The notes under the pieces were generated by a model, which saw nothing but the letters and a program-made list of their open reading frames with translations, ran no database searches and had not been told where the DNA came from. A stretch of DNA of 64,000 bases, from assembly GCF_049445795.1 (NCBI RefSeq), contig NZ_JBMSDT010000003.1, positions 434,001 through 498,000 on the forward strand, in the 5' to 3' direction. This stretch comes from Larkinella sp049445795. GTDB lineage: Bacteria > Bacteroidota > Bacteroidia > Cytophagales > Spirosomataceae. This document shows, piece after piece, positions 53,251 to 62,125 of this stretch (positions within the stretch are counted from its first letter, which is position 1; each line of letters opens with the position of its first letter). Both the position numbers and the translations under genes were made by a program.

Positions 53251-54603
53251 TTAGTTGGATGCTTCTGATTCGCCCGGGGGCGGAGTCTTGGGTTTCATCG
53301 TAGGCCGGAACGCCGGACGAGGTTTAGGCGCTTCGGGCATTGTTTCCGGAGCAACCGGTATTTCAGCAGCCGGTTCCACGGGCTCTGTCTCATCCGTCGG
53401 TGGAGCGGTTTTAGGCCGCATGGTAGGCCGAAAAGCTGGCTTGGGAGGAGCGGGTTTAGGCGCTTCGACTGGCTCTGATGCCGTGGGTTCCGTTGGCTTG
53501 GGATCTTCCAATGATGGAGTCCCTTTGGGCTTCATTGTGGGTCGGAAGGCCGGTTTGGCCGTGGCCGGTTTTGGTTCTTCCGCAACGGGTTGCTCCGAAG
53601 GACTCGATTTCGTCTCCTCGGCAGGGGGCGCGGTTTTCGGTTTTAGGGTAGGCCGAAAAACCGGGCGCGGTTTGGGCGCTTCCACCGATTTTTCCAGGCC
53701 TTCCATCGCAATTTTCTCGGCTTTGTCGGGGGGCACGTCCGTCAGCGGATGTTCGGCTGCCGAACCCGCCGAATTCTGTTCCGTCAGCGGTTTTTCTTTG
53801 TTGGTTGGCTGGCTGGCTGGTGGTTTCTGCGTCGGCCGGAAAACCGGACGCGGTTTGGGGACCGGAGTCTCAGAAACCGGGTTGTTTTCGGCGGGTTCCG
53901 CCGAAGTTGGTGGCAGTATCGACGCATCGGCTGTTTGCGGCTCGATCGGTTTGGATGCCGGTTTCATGCCGGGGCGGAAAACCGGTTTTTTGGGCGCTTC
54001 CGGTGCTGTGGCCGGAGCCGCTTTAGCAGCCGCCTGCTGGGCTTTCAACTCTTCTTTTTCGCGAACGAACTGCTCGTACAGCCGCCGTTTTTCGTCGGCC
54101 TGGTCGGGCGAGAGATTCGCGTAATGGTAGGTCATGTTGCCCAACTCATATTCGCTGAAGTCGTAGGTCTTCGTCATCGTCAGGCACTCGGTGGGGCAGA
54201 CGGTCGTGCAGAGGCCGCAGTAGCAGCACTTGGCCATATCGATGTCAAACTTACCCGCATACAGCCGGATGGGCGATCCGTCGGAAGCTTTGCCGACTTC
54301 TTCCGTGGCCTTGATAGCGTCGATGGTGATGCAGTCGACCGGGCAAACCTTGGCGCACTTATCGCAGACGATGCAGTCGTCCATTTCATTGTGCAGCCGG
54401 TAGCGCCCGTTGTCGGGCAACGGAATGGTTTCGAAGGGGTACTGAAGTGTGACGATACCGGTGTCCTGCCCAAAGTAGTCGGCCTGCTGGACGTTGATCG
54501 GTTTTCGGCTCTGGCGGGCACCCCACAAATGCCGGAACGTAAGCTTTAGTCCCGTCAACGTCGTTTGGATGCCTTCCTTTATATCGTTGAAATACTGATT
54601 CAT
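53251..54603 (-). CDS. nuoI: NADH-quinone oxidoreductase subunit I with long repeat tail
   Basis: This 450-residue protein is far longer than the usual 150-230. The first 165 residues are NuoI: two 4Fe-4S sites, CIVCDKCAKVCPVDC (C77-C87) and CCYCGLCTTVCPTEC (C126-C136), which carry electrons from the peripheral arm toward quinone. After a charged helix (YEQFVREKEELKAQQAAA) comes a proline-rich tail. It holds six spaced copies of a FRPTMKP-type motif starting near residues 209, 255, 316, 353, 391 and 432, separated by acidic and proline-rich linkers. The tail has no domain I recognise and could be a disordered binding or anchoring arm. It heads the nuoIJK set. Confidence 0.93.
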   Translation of the reverse strand: MNQYFNDIKEGIQTTLTGLKLTFRHLWGARQSRKPINVQQADYFGQDTGIVTLQYPFETIPLPDNGRYRLHNEMDDCIVCDKCAKVCPVDCITIDAIKATEEVGKASDGSPIRLYAGKFDIDMAKCCYCGLCTTVCPTECLTMTKTYDFSEYELGNMTYHYANLSPDQADEKRRLYEQFVREKEELKAQQAAAKAAPATAPEAPKKPVFRPGMKPASKPIEPQTADASILPPTSAEPAENNPVSETPVPKPRPVFRPTQKPPASQPTNKEKPLTEQNSAGSAAEHPLTDVPPDKAEKIAMEGLEKSVEAPKPRPVFRPTLKPKTAPPAEETKSSPSEQPVAEEPKPATAKPAFRPTMKPKGTPSLEDPKPTEPTASEPVEAPKPAPPKPAFRPTMRPKTAPPTDETEPVEPAAEIPVAPETMPEAPKPRPAFRPTMKPKTPPPGESEASN

Positions 54604-54610
54604 TTTTTAA

Positions 54611-54694
54611 CAGAAGATAGACAGGAGAGGAAAGACAAAGAGCGGTTCTCTCACCGAAATAGGTCTTTCCTCTCTTGTCTAACCTCTTTTCTCT
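54611..54694. repeat. Palindromic element (AGACAAGAGA-type)
   Basis: AGACAGGAGAGGAAAGAC (54619-54636) and GTCTTTCCTCTCTTGTCT (54663-54680) pair over 18 bases with one mismatch, and the pairing extends weakly outward. The right arm encodes the last residues and the stop of the E1 dehydrogenase gene. The left arm lies just upstream of nuoI. It is a close relative of the element at 45197-45319. Confidence 0.85.
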
Positions 54695-57102
54695 CCATAT
54701 AATTTCGGGAAGCGGGTCGGATTTGATTCATTCATGATTTCATACACCGCATCGAACACATCTTCAACACTCGGTTTGGAGAAATAATCGCCGTCCGAAC
54801 CATAAGCAGGGCGGTGGGCTTTGGCCGTCAGGGTGCGCGGGGCCGAATCGAGGTAACGATAGGCATTCTGACCTTCCACAACCTGCTGCATCATGTAGGC
54901 CGAGCCGCCACCCGGAAAGTCTTCGTCGGCAAACAACACCCGGTTTGTTTTTTTAACGGATTCCACAATGGAATGGGAGAGGTCGAAGGGCAGCAAGGTC
55001 TGCACATCGATCACTTCGGCCTGAATGTCGAACTGCGTGAGTTGATCGGCAGCTTCGAGGACGATCCGGCACATGGAACCGTACGTCACAATCGTAATAT
55101 CAGTGCCTTCGCGCAGCACGTCGGGTACGCCCAGGGGCAGGCAGAACTCATCCAGATTTTCCGGCAGTCGTTCTTTCAGCCGGTAGCCGTTCAGGCATTC
55201 AACCAGCAGTGCGGGGTCGTCGCCTTTGATGAGGGTGTTGTAAAAACCGGTCGCCTGGGTCATGTTGCGGGGCACCAGAATGTGTAACCCGCGCAGGCTG
55301 TTGATCATCGCGCTCATTGGCGAACCAGAGTGCCAGATGCCTTCCAGCCGGTGGCCCCGGGTCCGAATGATGACCGGTGCTTTTTGCCCGCCTTTGGTGC
55401 GGTAATGAAGGGTAGCCAGGTCGTCGGTCAGCGTCGCCAGGGCGTAATAAATATAGTCAAAGTATTGAATTTCAACAATCGGCTTCAGGCCGCGCATGGC
55501 CAATCCGATGCCCTGCCCGACGATGGTCGTCTCACGAATCCCGGTATCGGTAATGCGCAGGTCGCCGTATTTTTCCTGTAAACCGGCAAAACCCTGGTTC
55601 ACATCGCCGATGAAGCCCACATCTTCACCCAGCGCTACCACACGCGGGTCGCGGCTGAACAGGCTGTCGAAATACCGCTGCATGAGCTGGTAGCCGTCGA
55701 TCAGCGGGCTATCTTCGACATAGCGGGCCGGTACGGGGGTAACTTTCAGCGGTGAATCCGGCGATTGGCTGTAAAGATGGGAGCTATAGCGTTCTTCATT
55801 CTCGGCAGAGGTGCGGTTCAGCCACGCCAGCAAACCCTGTTTGGCCTCCGATTCGTCGGTTCGTAAATACCGCAAAGCGCGTTTTACGGCGGCCACGGCA
55901 TCCCGGCGAATGGGGGTGTAAGTGGTGCGTAGTTGTTCCCGAATTTGGTTAATAAACCGACCTTCGCGGGCGGTTTCAGCGGCCTGTTTCAGCAGTGACA
56001 TGGTCTCGTCATAATCACCTTTGAGCGAATCGAGGTAGGCACTCCAGGCTTCCTGCCGGGCGGTTTTGGCCGTTTTCGACGCTTCCCGCTCAATGGCGTC
56101 CAGGTCGTCGTCCGAAGCATAGCCATTTTCCAGAATCCATTGCCGGAATTGCCGGTTGCAGTCGTGCTGGCGTTCCCATTCCAGGCGCTCGGGTGATTTA
56201 TAACGTTCGTGCGAACCGGAGGTGGAGTGGCCCTGTGGCTGCGTCACTTCCTGCACATGGACCAAAACCGGAACGTGTTCTTCCCGGCAAATCCGGGCAG
56301 CTTTCTGATACGTTTCGATCAGGGCCGGATAATCCCAGCCCCGTACTGTAAGGATTTCGATGCCTTTTTCGGTATCGGTGCGCTGTAAACCGGCGAGTGC
56401 TTTCGAAATACTGGCTTTGGTGGTCTGGTATTCAACGGGAACCGAAATCCCGTAGCCATCATCCCAAACCGACATCAGCAGCGGGACCTGCAAAACCCCG
56501 GCCGCATTCATGGTTTCCCAGAACATTCCCTGGGACGTTGACGAATCGCCGATGGTTCCGAAAATAATTTCGTTACCATTTCGGGAGAACGTCGTCAAAA
56601 GATGTAGATGGGGGTTCTGACGATACAGCCGCGATGCGTAGGCCAGCCCGATCGATCTGGGAATCTGGCCTGCCGTCGGGGCAATGTCACCTACGGAGTT
56701 GTAAAGTTCGGTTTGGTTGCGCCACCGTCCGTTGTCGTCAAGCCAGCGGGTGGCATAATGGCCGTTCATCTGACGACCCGCTGAATTGGGATCGGCTTCG
56801 AGGTCGGTATGGGCGTAAAGTTGGGCAAAAAACTCGTTCCAGGTTAGTTCACCGAGGGCGGCTACAAACGTCTGGTCGCGGTAGTAACCGGAGCGAAAGT
56901 CACCGGGTTGAAAAGCGTAAGCGGCTGCTAGCTGGGCCAGTTCCTTGCCGTCACCGAAAATGCCGAACTTGGCGCGCCCCCCCATCACCTCACGTCGGCC
57001 CAACAGGCTGGCCGACCGGCTTTCGCAGGCCAGTCGATAGTCCTGCAGGATTTTTTCCTGCGTCAGTGTACCGGTTCTATTTAATGGTTCGTTTGCAATC
57101 AC
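54679..57102 (-). CDS. 2-oxoacid dehydrogenase E1 component, fused alpha and beta subunits
   Basis: This 807-residue protein has an E1-alpha half with the thiamine-diphosphate motif FGTIGDSSTSQGMFWETMN and the phosphorylation-loop-like STSGSHERYKSP. An E1-beta half begins near residue 475 (ALGEDVGFIGDVNQGFAGL) and has PVIIRTRGHRLEGIWHSGSP. It decarboxylates a 2-oxoacid, probably a branched-chain one, and passes the acyl group to a lipoyl E2. E2 and E3 genes are not in the window. The start is GTG at 57102. Fusion of alpha and beta is known in Bacteroidota. It may be co-transcribed with nuoIJK, but a palindrome intervenes. Confidence 0.92.
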   Translation of the reverse strand: MIANEPLNRTGTLTQEKILQDYRLACESRSASLLGRREVMGGRAKFGIFGDGKELAQLAAAYAFQPGDFRSGYYRDQTFVAALGELTWNEFFAQLYAHTDLEADPNSAGRQMNGHYATRWLDDNGRWRNQTELYNSVGDIAPTAGQIPRSIGLAYASRLYRQNPHLHLLTTFSRNGNEIIFGTIGDSSTSQGMFWETMNAAGVLQVPLLMSVWDDGYGISVPVEYQTTKASISKALAGLQRTDTEKGIEILTVRGWDYPALIETYQKAARICREEHVPVLVHVQEVTQPQGHSTSGSHERYKSPERLEWERQHDCNRQFRQWILENGYASDDDLDAIEREASKTAKTARQEAWSAYLDSLKGDYDETMSLLKQAAETAREGRFINQIREQLRTTYTPIRRDAVAAVKRALRYLRTDESEAKQGLLAWLNRTSAENEERYSSHLYSQSPDSPLKVTPVPARYVEDSPLIDGYQLMQRYFDSLFSRDPRVVALGEDVGFIGDVNQGFAGLQEKYGDLRITDTGIRETTIVGQGIGLAMRGLKPIVEIQYFDYIYYALATLTDDLATLHYRTKGGQKAPVIIRTRGHRLEGIWHSGSPMSAMINSLRGLHILVPRNMTQATGFYNTLIKGDDPALLVECLNGYRLKERLPENLDEFCLPLGVPDVLREGTDITIVTYGSMCRIVLEAADQLTQFDIQAEVIDVQTLLPFDLSHSIVESVKKTNRVLFADEDFPGGGSAYMMQQVVEGQNAYRYLDSAPRTLTAKAHRPAYGSDGDYFSKPSVEDVFDAVYEIMNESNPTRFPKLYGEKRG

Positions 57103-57388
57103 AGAACAGCCACAGTTTTAGAGGTTTTGTTTACTCGATTCATTGCCTGTTCAACGGTTTCGTTTGTAAGTCAGAAAGATATCGAAAACGAACGATCCTT
57201 GAACAAACAAAGAAACTCCGGCGATCGGAGTAAAAATAATATAAAGTTTGGCAGCTTTCAAAAAAACGATTTTTTGAGTTTCTTTGTTAAGCGAACAACT
57301 GCCAAATAAATGCTGGCAAACCTTTTGTACCCTAATAGGATTGTAACGTAGTCTACCCGTTTATTTGTAACTAAATTTTTTACACGAA

Positions 57389-57826
57389 ATGAAAAAGGCG
57401 TTTTCACTAATCTTGGTTTTTTTGGCAGTTTCGACCATTGCTTTTGCTCAGAAAGGCGTTATCAAGTTTACCAAAGAGTCGCATGACTTCGGTAAGGTTC
57501 CGCAGGGCTCGCCCGTCACGTACACCTTTGAATTTACCAACGTCGGTACGGACCCGGTCGTCATCTCCAATGCGCAGCCTTCCTGCGGTTGTACGACGCC
57601 TGACTGGACCAAAAGCGCGGTTTTGCCGGGCCAGAAAGGTTTCGTGAAAGCCACGTACAATGCGGCTGCAATGGGTGCCTTCAACAAGAATGTGACGGTG
57701 GTCAGCAACGCTGAACGGTCATCGATTGCGTTGAACCTGACTGGGGAAGTGGTAGCGAAAGAGGCACAGTCGACGGCAGCAACCACGCCGGCCGCTGATA
57801 AAAGCAAGAAAAAAGGTACGCGTTAA
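57389..57826 (+). CDS. DUF1573 domain-containing exported protein
   Basis: A 145-residue protein with a signal peptide (MKKAFSLILVFLAVSTIAFA) and one DUF1573 domain: KESHDFGKVPQGSPVTYTFE, NAQPSCGCTTPDWTKS, and VTVVSNAERSSIALNLTGEV. The domain is an immunoglobulin-like, ASH/MSP-type fold common in Bacteroidota periplasmic proteins. Its function is not established. A K-rich tail ends the protein, and a strong terminator follows. The gene is divergent from the E1 dehydrogenase gene. Confidence 0.9.
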   Translation: MKKAFSLILVFLAVSTIAFAQKGVIKFTKESHDFGKVPQGSPVTYTFEFTNVGTDPVVISNAQPSCGCTTPDWTKSAVLPGQKGFVKATYNAAAMGAFNKNVTVVSNAERSSIALNLTGEVVAKEAQSTAATTPAADKSKKKGTR

Positions 57827-57856
57827 TTCCAACCCGGAGGAACGGCTACTTACTCC

Positions 57857-57890
57857 AAAAAGCAAACCGTCAACGCGGTTTGCTTTTTTT
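57857..57890 (+). terminator. Rho-independent terminator after the DUF1573 gene
   Basis: AAAAAGCAAACCG pairs with CGGTTTGCTTTTT around a 6-base loop, followed by a run of T. It sits 31 bases after the stop. Confidence 0.9.
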
Positions 57891-58123
57891 GTTGCCGAAT
57901 GGTAAACCGTAACGTTTGCAAAGCCGGATAGAGCTGTAAGCCGGGCCGTTGACTAACTCCTGTACTCGAAGTCGGTAAGGAGGATTTAAACAAAAATTTA
58001 AAATGTAGAATGATGAACGCCAAATGTAAAAGTGCTGGCCCCGGAGGGACCAAAACAACCTGATTGGATGAGTAAGCCAATCCTTCGTACACTCCTAATT
58101 ATGAACTGCTTCGGCTGTCAGAA

Positions 58124-61057
58124 TCAATAACCGTATCCGTACCCACCGGTCGACCGTCGGCGGCTGATTTTCAAATCCTGCAAAATCGACGACCGCACGC
58201 GTAGATCGAACGAGTAGAAGTTGGAGCGGAACCGGTTGCCCGAGAACGGCGTGTAGCTGAAATTCATGTCCCAGCAGTGCAGATCGCGGTGGACCGTGAT
58301 GGTCGTGAGCGAGGGGGCACCGGCCGAAAAGTCAAAACCGGTCTGGAGCGAGATTTTCCATTTCGGCGTCAGGCTCAGGTCGCCCGTCACCTGGAGCGTC
58401 TGGATGATCTGGCTCTCGATGGGCGTAAACTTGGTCAGGCTGAAGGTATAGCTGAGGTTGACGCTCCAGGGAATGTTGAAATCGACGTATTCATCCGGGT
58501 TTTTGTTGATGTTCCGCAGTTCGGCCGCATCCGCCGGGGTGTTGGCTGTGTTGGGGTTGGGGGCGGTTTTGGGCTTCTGGGCTCCCTTCGGCGCGAATTG
58601 CGTGCTGACAAAAAAGTTCATGTTCTGCAAGTGCGCCAGCCCCTGGCCTTCCGAAATCGCCAGTTTATCGATTTTGTTCAGCCGGAAAGCATTGGCATAA
58701 GGACCGCTCTGAAAGTACTCCGATTGCTCCGGTACGAAGTAGACACCCGTTGGGTTGGTGGCTTCGCTCGAATACGCATATGGATCGAAAACCGCCGAAA
58801 AGTTGAAGCTGATCTTCTTCAAAATCTGGGTGTTGGCGCTCAGGTTGACCTGCGAAAACTTGAATTTGGTGGCGTAGGGATTGTAGGAACCCGCCAGACT
58901 GATGTTATCGAACAACGAAATCTTCTCGAACTCGCTCTTGGCCGAATCACTCCGGGCGCGCATCTTCATTTCAAGCTGGTTCACAAGGCTGTAGCTAATG
59001 GCCGCCGACCGGGGCGTATAGGTGGACGAACCCGCCGTTCCGCCCAAGCCCCGAAACTTCGACACCCGGACCGGCCGGGAGCGGTCGGTGGGGTCCGTGT
59101 ATTGAATAATTTCCTGCGTAAAGGCGCTCGACAGGTCCGGCGTATAACTGACCGAAATAGAGGGCGCGATGGTGTGCCGAATGGCTTCCACCCGCCCGGC
59201 CCGGATAAAGAAGGTTCCGTAGGCCCGGGTATTCATCGAGGCACTGAAGGAAAGAAAATAAGTGGCAAAAATACCGGGTATGGTGTCGATTTCGACGGCT
59301 TGCCGTGCCTGGTTATACCGGTAGTCCAACTGTTTGGTGTACACATCCCCGCTCAGCGATACGCCCGGCGTGAAGTTCAGGTACCGGGCAAGTTTGAAGT
59401 TGGGCAGCGAGATGGGTAAGCTGTACCGGCTGATAATCTGGGCGTTGTTCAAAATCGCAGGCAGGTTTTCAAGCGTAAACGGCAGCAGGTTGGAATTGAC
59501 GTATTGTTGCTGGTTGGCCACAGCCGCCAGACTGTCGCGCAGCCGTTGCGTGGTATCGCCCCGCAGCGCCACCGTGGTGATAATCGGAAAGCCAAGACCG
59601 GTGGTATCGGCCTGCCGGATCGTATTATTGACCGTTGCCTGGGCATTGAAATCCAGTCCGAGCCGGAAACTTTCGTACCAGCGCCCGGTGCCCCCTTTGA
59701 GCGCGAAAGGCGCAATCTGGGTGACGGCGAAGTTAAAGCCCGACGAAATATTAGTTTGCCCACTCTCGCGGAGGCCGGTGGTCGGGTTGAGCCGCCCGAA
59801 GTTCTGGCTGACATTCAGGTTGGCCGAACTCGTCACGTACTGACCGAATTTGCGGCTATAGTTTACCCCCGAATTGGCCGCATTGGAAACGTAGTTCCGC
59901 GAACCGAGGGACGTATTCAATTGGTTGTAACTGTTGCTGCTCACGTTGACGTTGGCCGAAAACTGCGAGTTGCCGCGTGGCCGGGGCGCGTGTGACCAGA
60001 CGATGCTGAAATCGTTCCGGGGTTTCGAGGCTGTATCGACCAGCGAGGTGGTGCGGTTTCGGGCGTAGGTCAGGGCAAAGTTACCGCCGTAGCGATACCG
60101 CTTGATGTATTCCGACGACAGCCCGAGTCCCCAGCTTCCGTTCGAGTAAATCTGGCCCCGCACGCTCATGTTGAGGTACTGGCTGATGGCAAAGTAATAA
60201 CCGCCCTCGCGGAGGTAAAAACCGCGTCCGTTGGGCTCCTCGCCGTATTGCGGAAAAATGATCCCCGAGGTTCCAATTTCGTTTTTCTTCGGAACCGGAA
60301 AAAAACCAAACGGCAGTGCCAGCGGGGTCGGAATGTCGTTAATCACGAGGTTGAACGGCCCCGAAATGAGTTGTTTGTTATGAACAACCTTGATCTTGCT
60401 GGCGTTGATGTGGAAGTGTGGGGTGGTCAGGTTGCAGGTGGTGTAAATGGCGTTTCGAATGTAGAGGTTGTCTTCGGCGTCTTTTTTGACGGTTTTTCCG
60501 CGCACATTGCCTTCGCCCTGAGCCGTGATGACGCTTTTGATAAAACCTTTCCGGGTTTTGAAATTGTAGCGGATTTCCTGCGTATCGTACCGGCCGCTAT
60601 TGTCCTGGAAGACAGGCAATCCTACGGTTTTTCGGGCCGTCGAATCGTAGCGGCCTCTGGCAAATACTTCATTGGTGGTCCAGTTGAGTTTGATGTAAGC
60701 TGCCGTCAGGTGAATGTCGCCGTAATCAACTTTGGCGTCACCGAAAAGTTCAACAATCTGGCCCGTTGCGTCGAAGAGCGTCGAATCTTTCGCGGAATAG
60801 TTGACAGTTGTTTGTAAATTACCATTGTTATTGGCCGTGTCGGGCCTGGCAACCGTGAGTGAATCCCGGCGGGTGGTATCCACAATCACCGAATTGCCGG
60901 AAACTGTCGCCGAAGTTGGCGTGGCCGACCGGGGCGTAAAAGCCGGAACCGTCCGACGCACCGGTTGTTGCTGCGCGTGCAGTACCAGCGGAAAGCAGAT
61001 AATCAGGCAACTGACCAGGTTCCGTAAAATAAAGTATGTATTTTTCAGTTGTATCAA
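58124..61057 (-). CDS. lptD: LptD/OstA-like LPS assembly outer membrane protein
   Basis: This 977-residue protein starts at a TTG (no ATG is near) and has a signal peptide ending LVLHAQQQP. An OstA/LptA-like beta domain follows at about residues 90-230 (FGDAKVDYGDIHLTAAYIKL, VTGQ-type repeats), then a long beta-barrel with the family motif PLALPFGFFPVPKKNEIGTSG near 250. It should insert lipopolysaccharide into the outer leaflet with an LptE-like partner. It diverges from an N-acetylmuramoyl-L-alanine amidase, an order common in Bacteroidota. A short palindrome-rich spacer follows its stop. Confidence 0.88.
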   Translation of the reverse strand: MIQLKNTYFILRNLVSCLIICFPLVLHAQQQPVRRTVPAFTPRSATPTSATVSGNSVIVDTTRRDSLTVARPDTANNNGNLQTTVNYSAKDSTLFDATGQIVELFGDAKVDYGDIHLTAAYIKLNWTTNEVFARGRYDSTARKTVGLPVFQDNSGRYDTQEIRYNFKTRKGFIKSVITAQGEGNVRGKTVKKDAEDNLYIRNAIYTTCNLTTPHFHINASKIKVVHNKQLISGPFNLVINDIPTPLALPFGFFPVPKKNEIGTSGIIFPQYGEEPNGRGFYLREGGYYFAISQYLNMSVRGQIYSNGSWGLGLSSEYIKRYRYGGNFALTYARNRTTSLVDTASKPRNDFSIVWSHAPRPRGNSQFSANVNVSSNSYNQLNTSLGSRNYVSNAANSGVNYSRKFGQYVTSSANLNVSQNFGRLNPTTGLRESGQTNISSGFNFAVTQIAPFALKGGTGRWYESFRLGLDFNAQATVNNTIRQADTTGLGFPIITTVALRGDTTQRLRDSLAAVANQQQYVNSNLLPFTLENLPAILNNAQIISRYSLPISLPNFKLARYLNFTPGVSLSGDVYTKQLDYRYNQARQAVEIDTIPGIFATYFLSFSASMNTRAYGTFFIRAGRVEAIRHTIAPSISVSYTPDLSSAFTQEIIQYTDPTDRSRPVRVSKFRGLGGTAGSSTYTPRSAAISYSLVNQLEMKMRARSDSAKSEFEKISLFDNISLAGSYNPYATKFKFSQVNLSANTQILKKISFNFSAVFDPYAYSSEATNPTGVYFVPEQSEYFQSGPYANAFRLNKIDKLAISEGQGLAHLQNMNFFVSTQFAPKGAQKPKTAPNPNTANTPADAAELRNINKNPDEYVDFNIPWSVNLSYTFSLTKFTPIESQIIQTLQVTGDLSLTPKWKISLQTGFDFSAGAPSLTTITVHRDLHCWDMNFSYTPFSGNRFRSNFYSFDLRVRSSILQDLKISRRRSTGGYGYGY

Positions 61058-61071
61058 AAAAATTATATTTG
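61042..61071 (+). promoter_or_regulatory. Candidate promoter for the amidase gene
   Basis: TATATTTG at 61064-61071 is an exact -7 match. A TTTT near 61042-61045 could stand for -33 at an 18-base spacing. The divergent lptD gene starts at 61057, so the site overlaps the lptD start region. Confidence 0.5.
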
Positions 61072-61183
61072 CTCGTAAGACAGCGCTGGCGTACGCTGTG
61101 AATCGGTCAGGTCGAATTGCCAGTCGGATTCCGGCCGGAGCCAGTTCACAAAGTTAGTCGCTAACTTCATTCCAATCACTGCC

Positions 61184-62080
61184 TTGAAACGGTTAAACCT
61201 GTTAAAAATTATTAAATCAACCGAGCGAACTGCCGAGACCGCTCCCCGGACAATCTGGCTTGGGGCGTTATGTCTGCTGGCTATGCTGAGTCTTGTGGCA
61301 CTACCCGGGATGCGGCCGGTTTTGCCGCAGGATAATCCGAAGCAGGACCAGGCTGCGGCCGAAACCCGGCCCGGTCGGCTGCGGACGGTGGTGCTGGACC
61401 CCGGCCACGGTGGCAAAGATCCCGGCACGATGACCAAACGGAACCGCGAATCGCGCATCGTCTTAAAGATCGCCCTCGAATTAGGTCGGCGGATCAAGGA
61501 AGAATTACCGGACGTTAAAGTGATTTTCACCCGCTCGACGGACGTATTTATCGAATTGAACGAGCGTTCGGCGATTGCCAACCGGAACAAGGCGGATCTG
61601 TTTATTTCCATCCACGTCAACGCCAGTCCGTCGTCGAGCCGGGTCAACGGGACGGAGACCTACACGATGGGTTTGCACAAAACCAACGGCAACCTGGATG
61701 TTGCCAAACGCGAGAATGCGGTTATTTTGAAAGAGAGCAACTACCGCGAAAACTACCAGGGCTTTGATCCGGACTCGCCCCTGGCGCACATCATGCTGGC
61801 CAATTACCAGCACGCGTTCATGAACAACAGCATTGATTTTGCCCAGAAAGTGGAGTGGAGCTTCCGGAAAAACGCCGAGCGGCCCAGCCGCGGGGTGAAG
61901 CAGGCGGGCTTCATCGTTCTCTGGCGGACCACCATGCCCAGTGTGCTGATTGAAACCGGATATATTACCAACCCGGACGAAGAACGGTACTTAGCATCCG
62001 AAGAAGGGCAACACGAGCTGGCCAACGCTATTTTCCGGGCTTTTAAGGCGTACAAAGACGAAGTCGATGCAGAAGAGTAG
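61184..62080 (+). CDS. N-acetylmuramoyl-L-alanine amidase
   Basis: This 298-residue protein starts at TTG 61184 (the best start; no ATG lies upstream in frame). It has a membrane anchor near residues 23-42 (TIWLGALCLLAMLSLVALPG) and an Amidase_3 domain. The zinc ligands lie in LDPGHGGKDPG, a Glu in NRESRIVLKIALE, and ISIHVNAS; the catalytic Glu is in VLIETGYITN. It cleaves the amide between MurNAc and the stem peptide for cell separation. Its place beside lptD and MlaD fits envelope maintenance. Confidence 0.92.
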   Translation: MKRLNLLKIIKSTERTAETAPRTIWLGALCLLAMLSLVALPGMRPVLPQDNPKQDQAAAETRPGRLRTVVLDPGHGGKDPGTMTKRNRESRIVLKIALELGRRIKEELPDVKVIFTRSTDVFIELNERSAIANRNKADLFISIHVNASPSSSRVNGTETYTMGLHKTNGNLDVAKRENAVILKESNYRENYQGFDPDSPLAHIMLANYQHAFMNNSIDFAQKVEWSFRKNAERPSRGVKQAGFIVLWRTTMPSVLIETGYITNPDEERYLASEEGQHELANAIFRAFKAYKDEVDAEE

Positions 62081-62125
62081 ACAAGTTGTTGTTACCTTCG
62101 CACCGTTCCTCTATTCACACTCCGC

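Noticed and set aside
57850..58092. 80-codon open frame between the DUF1573 and lptD genes
   Set aside because: It overlaps a terminator hairpin and repeat-like spacer; no recognised family.
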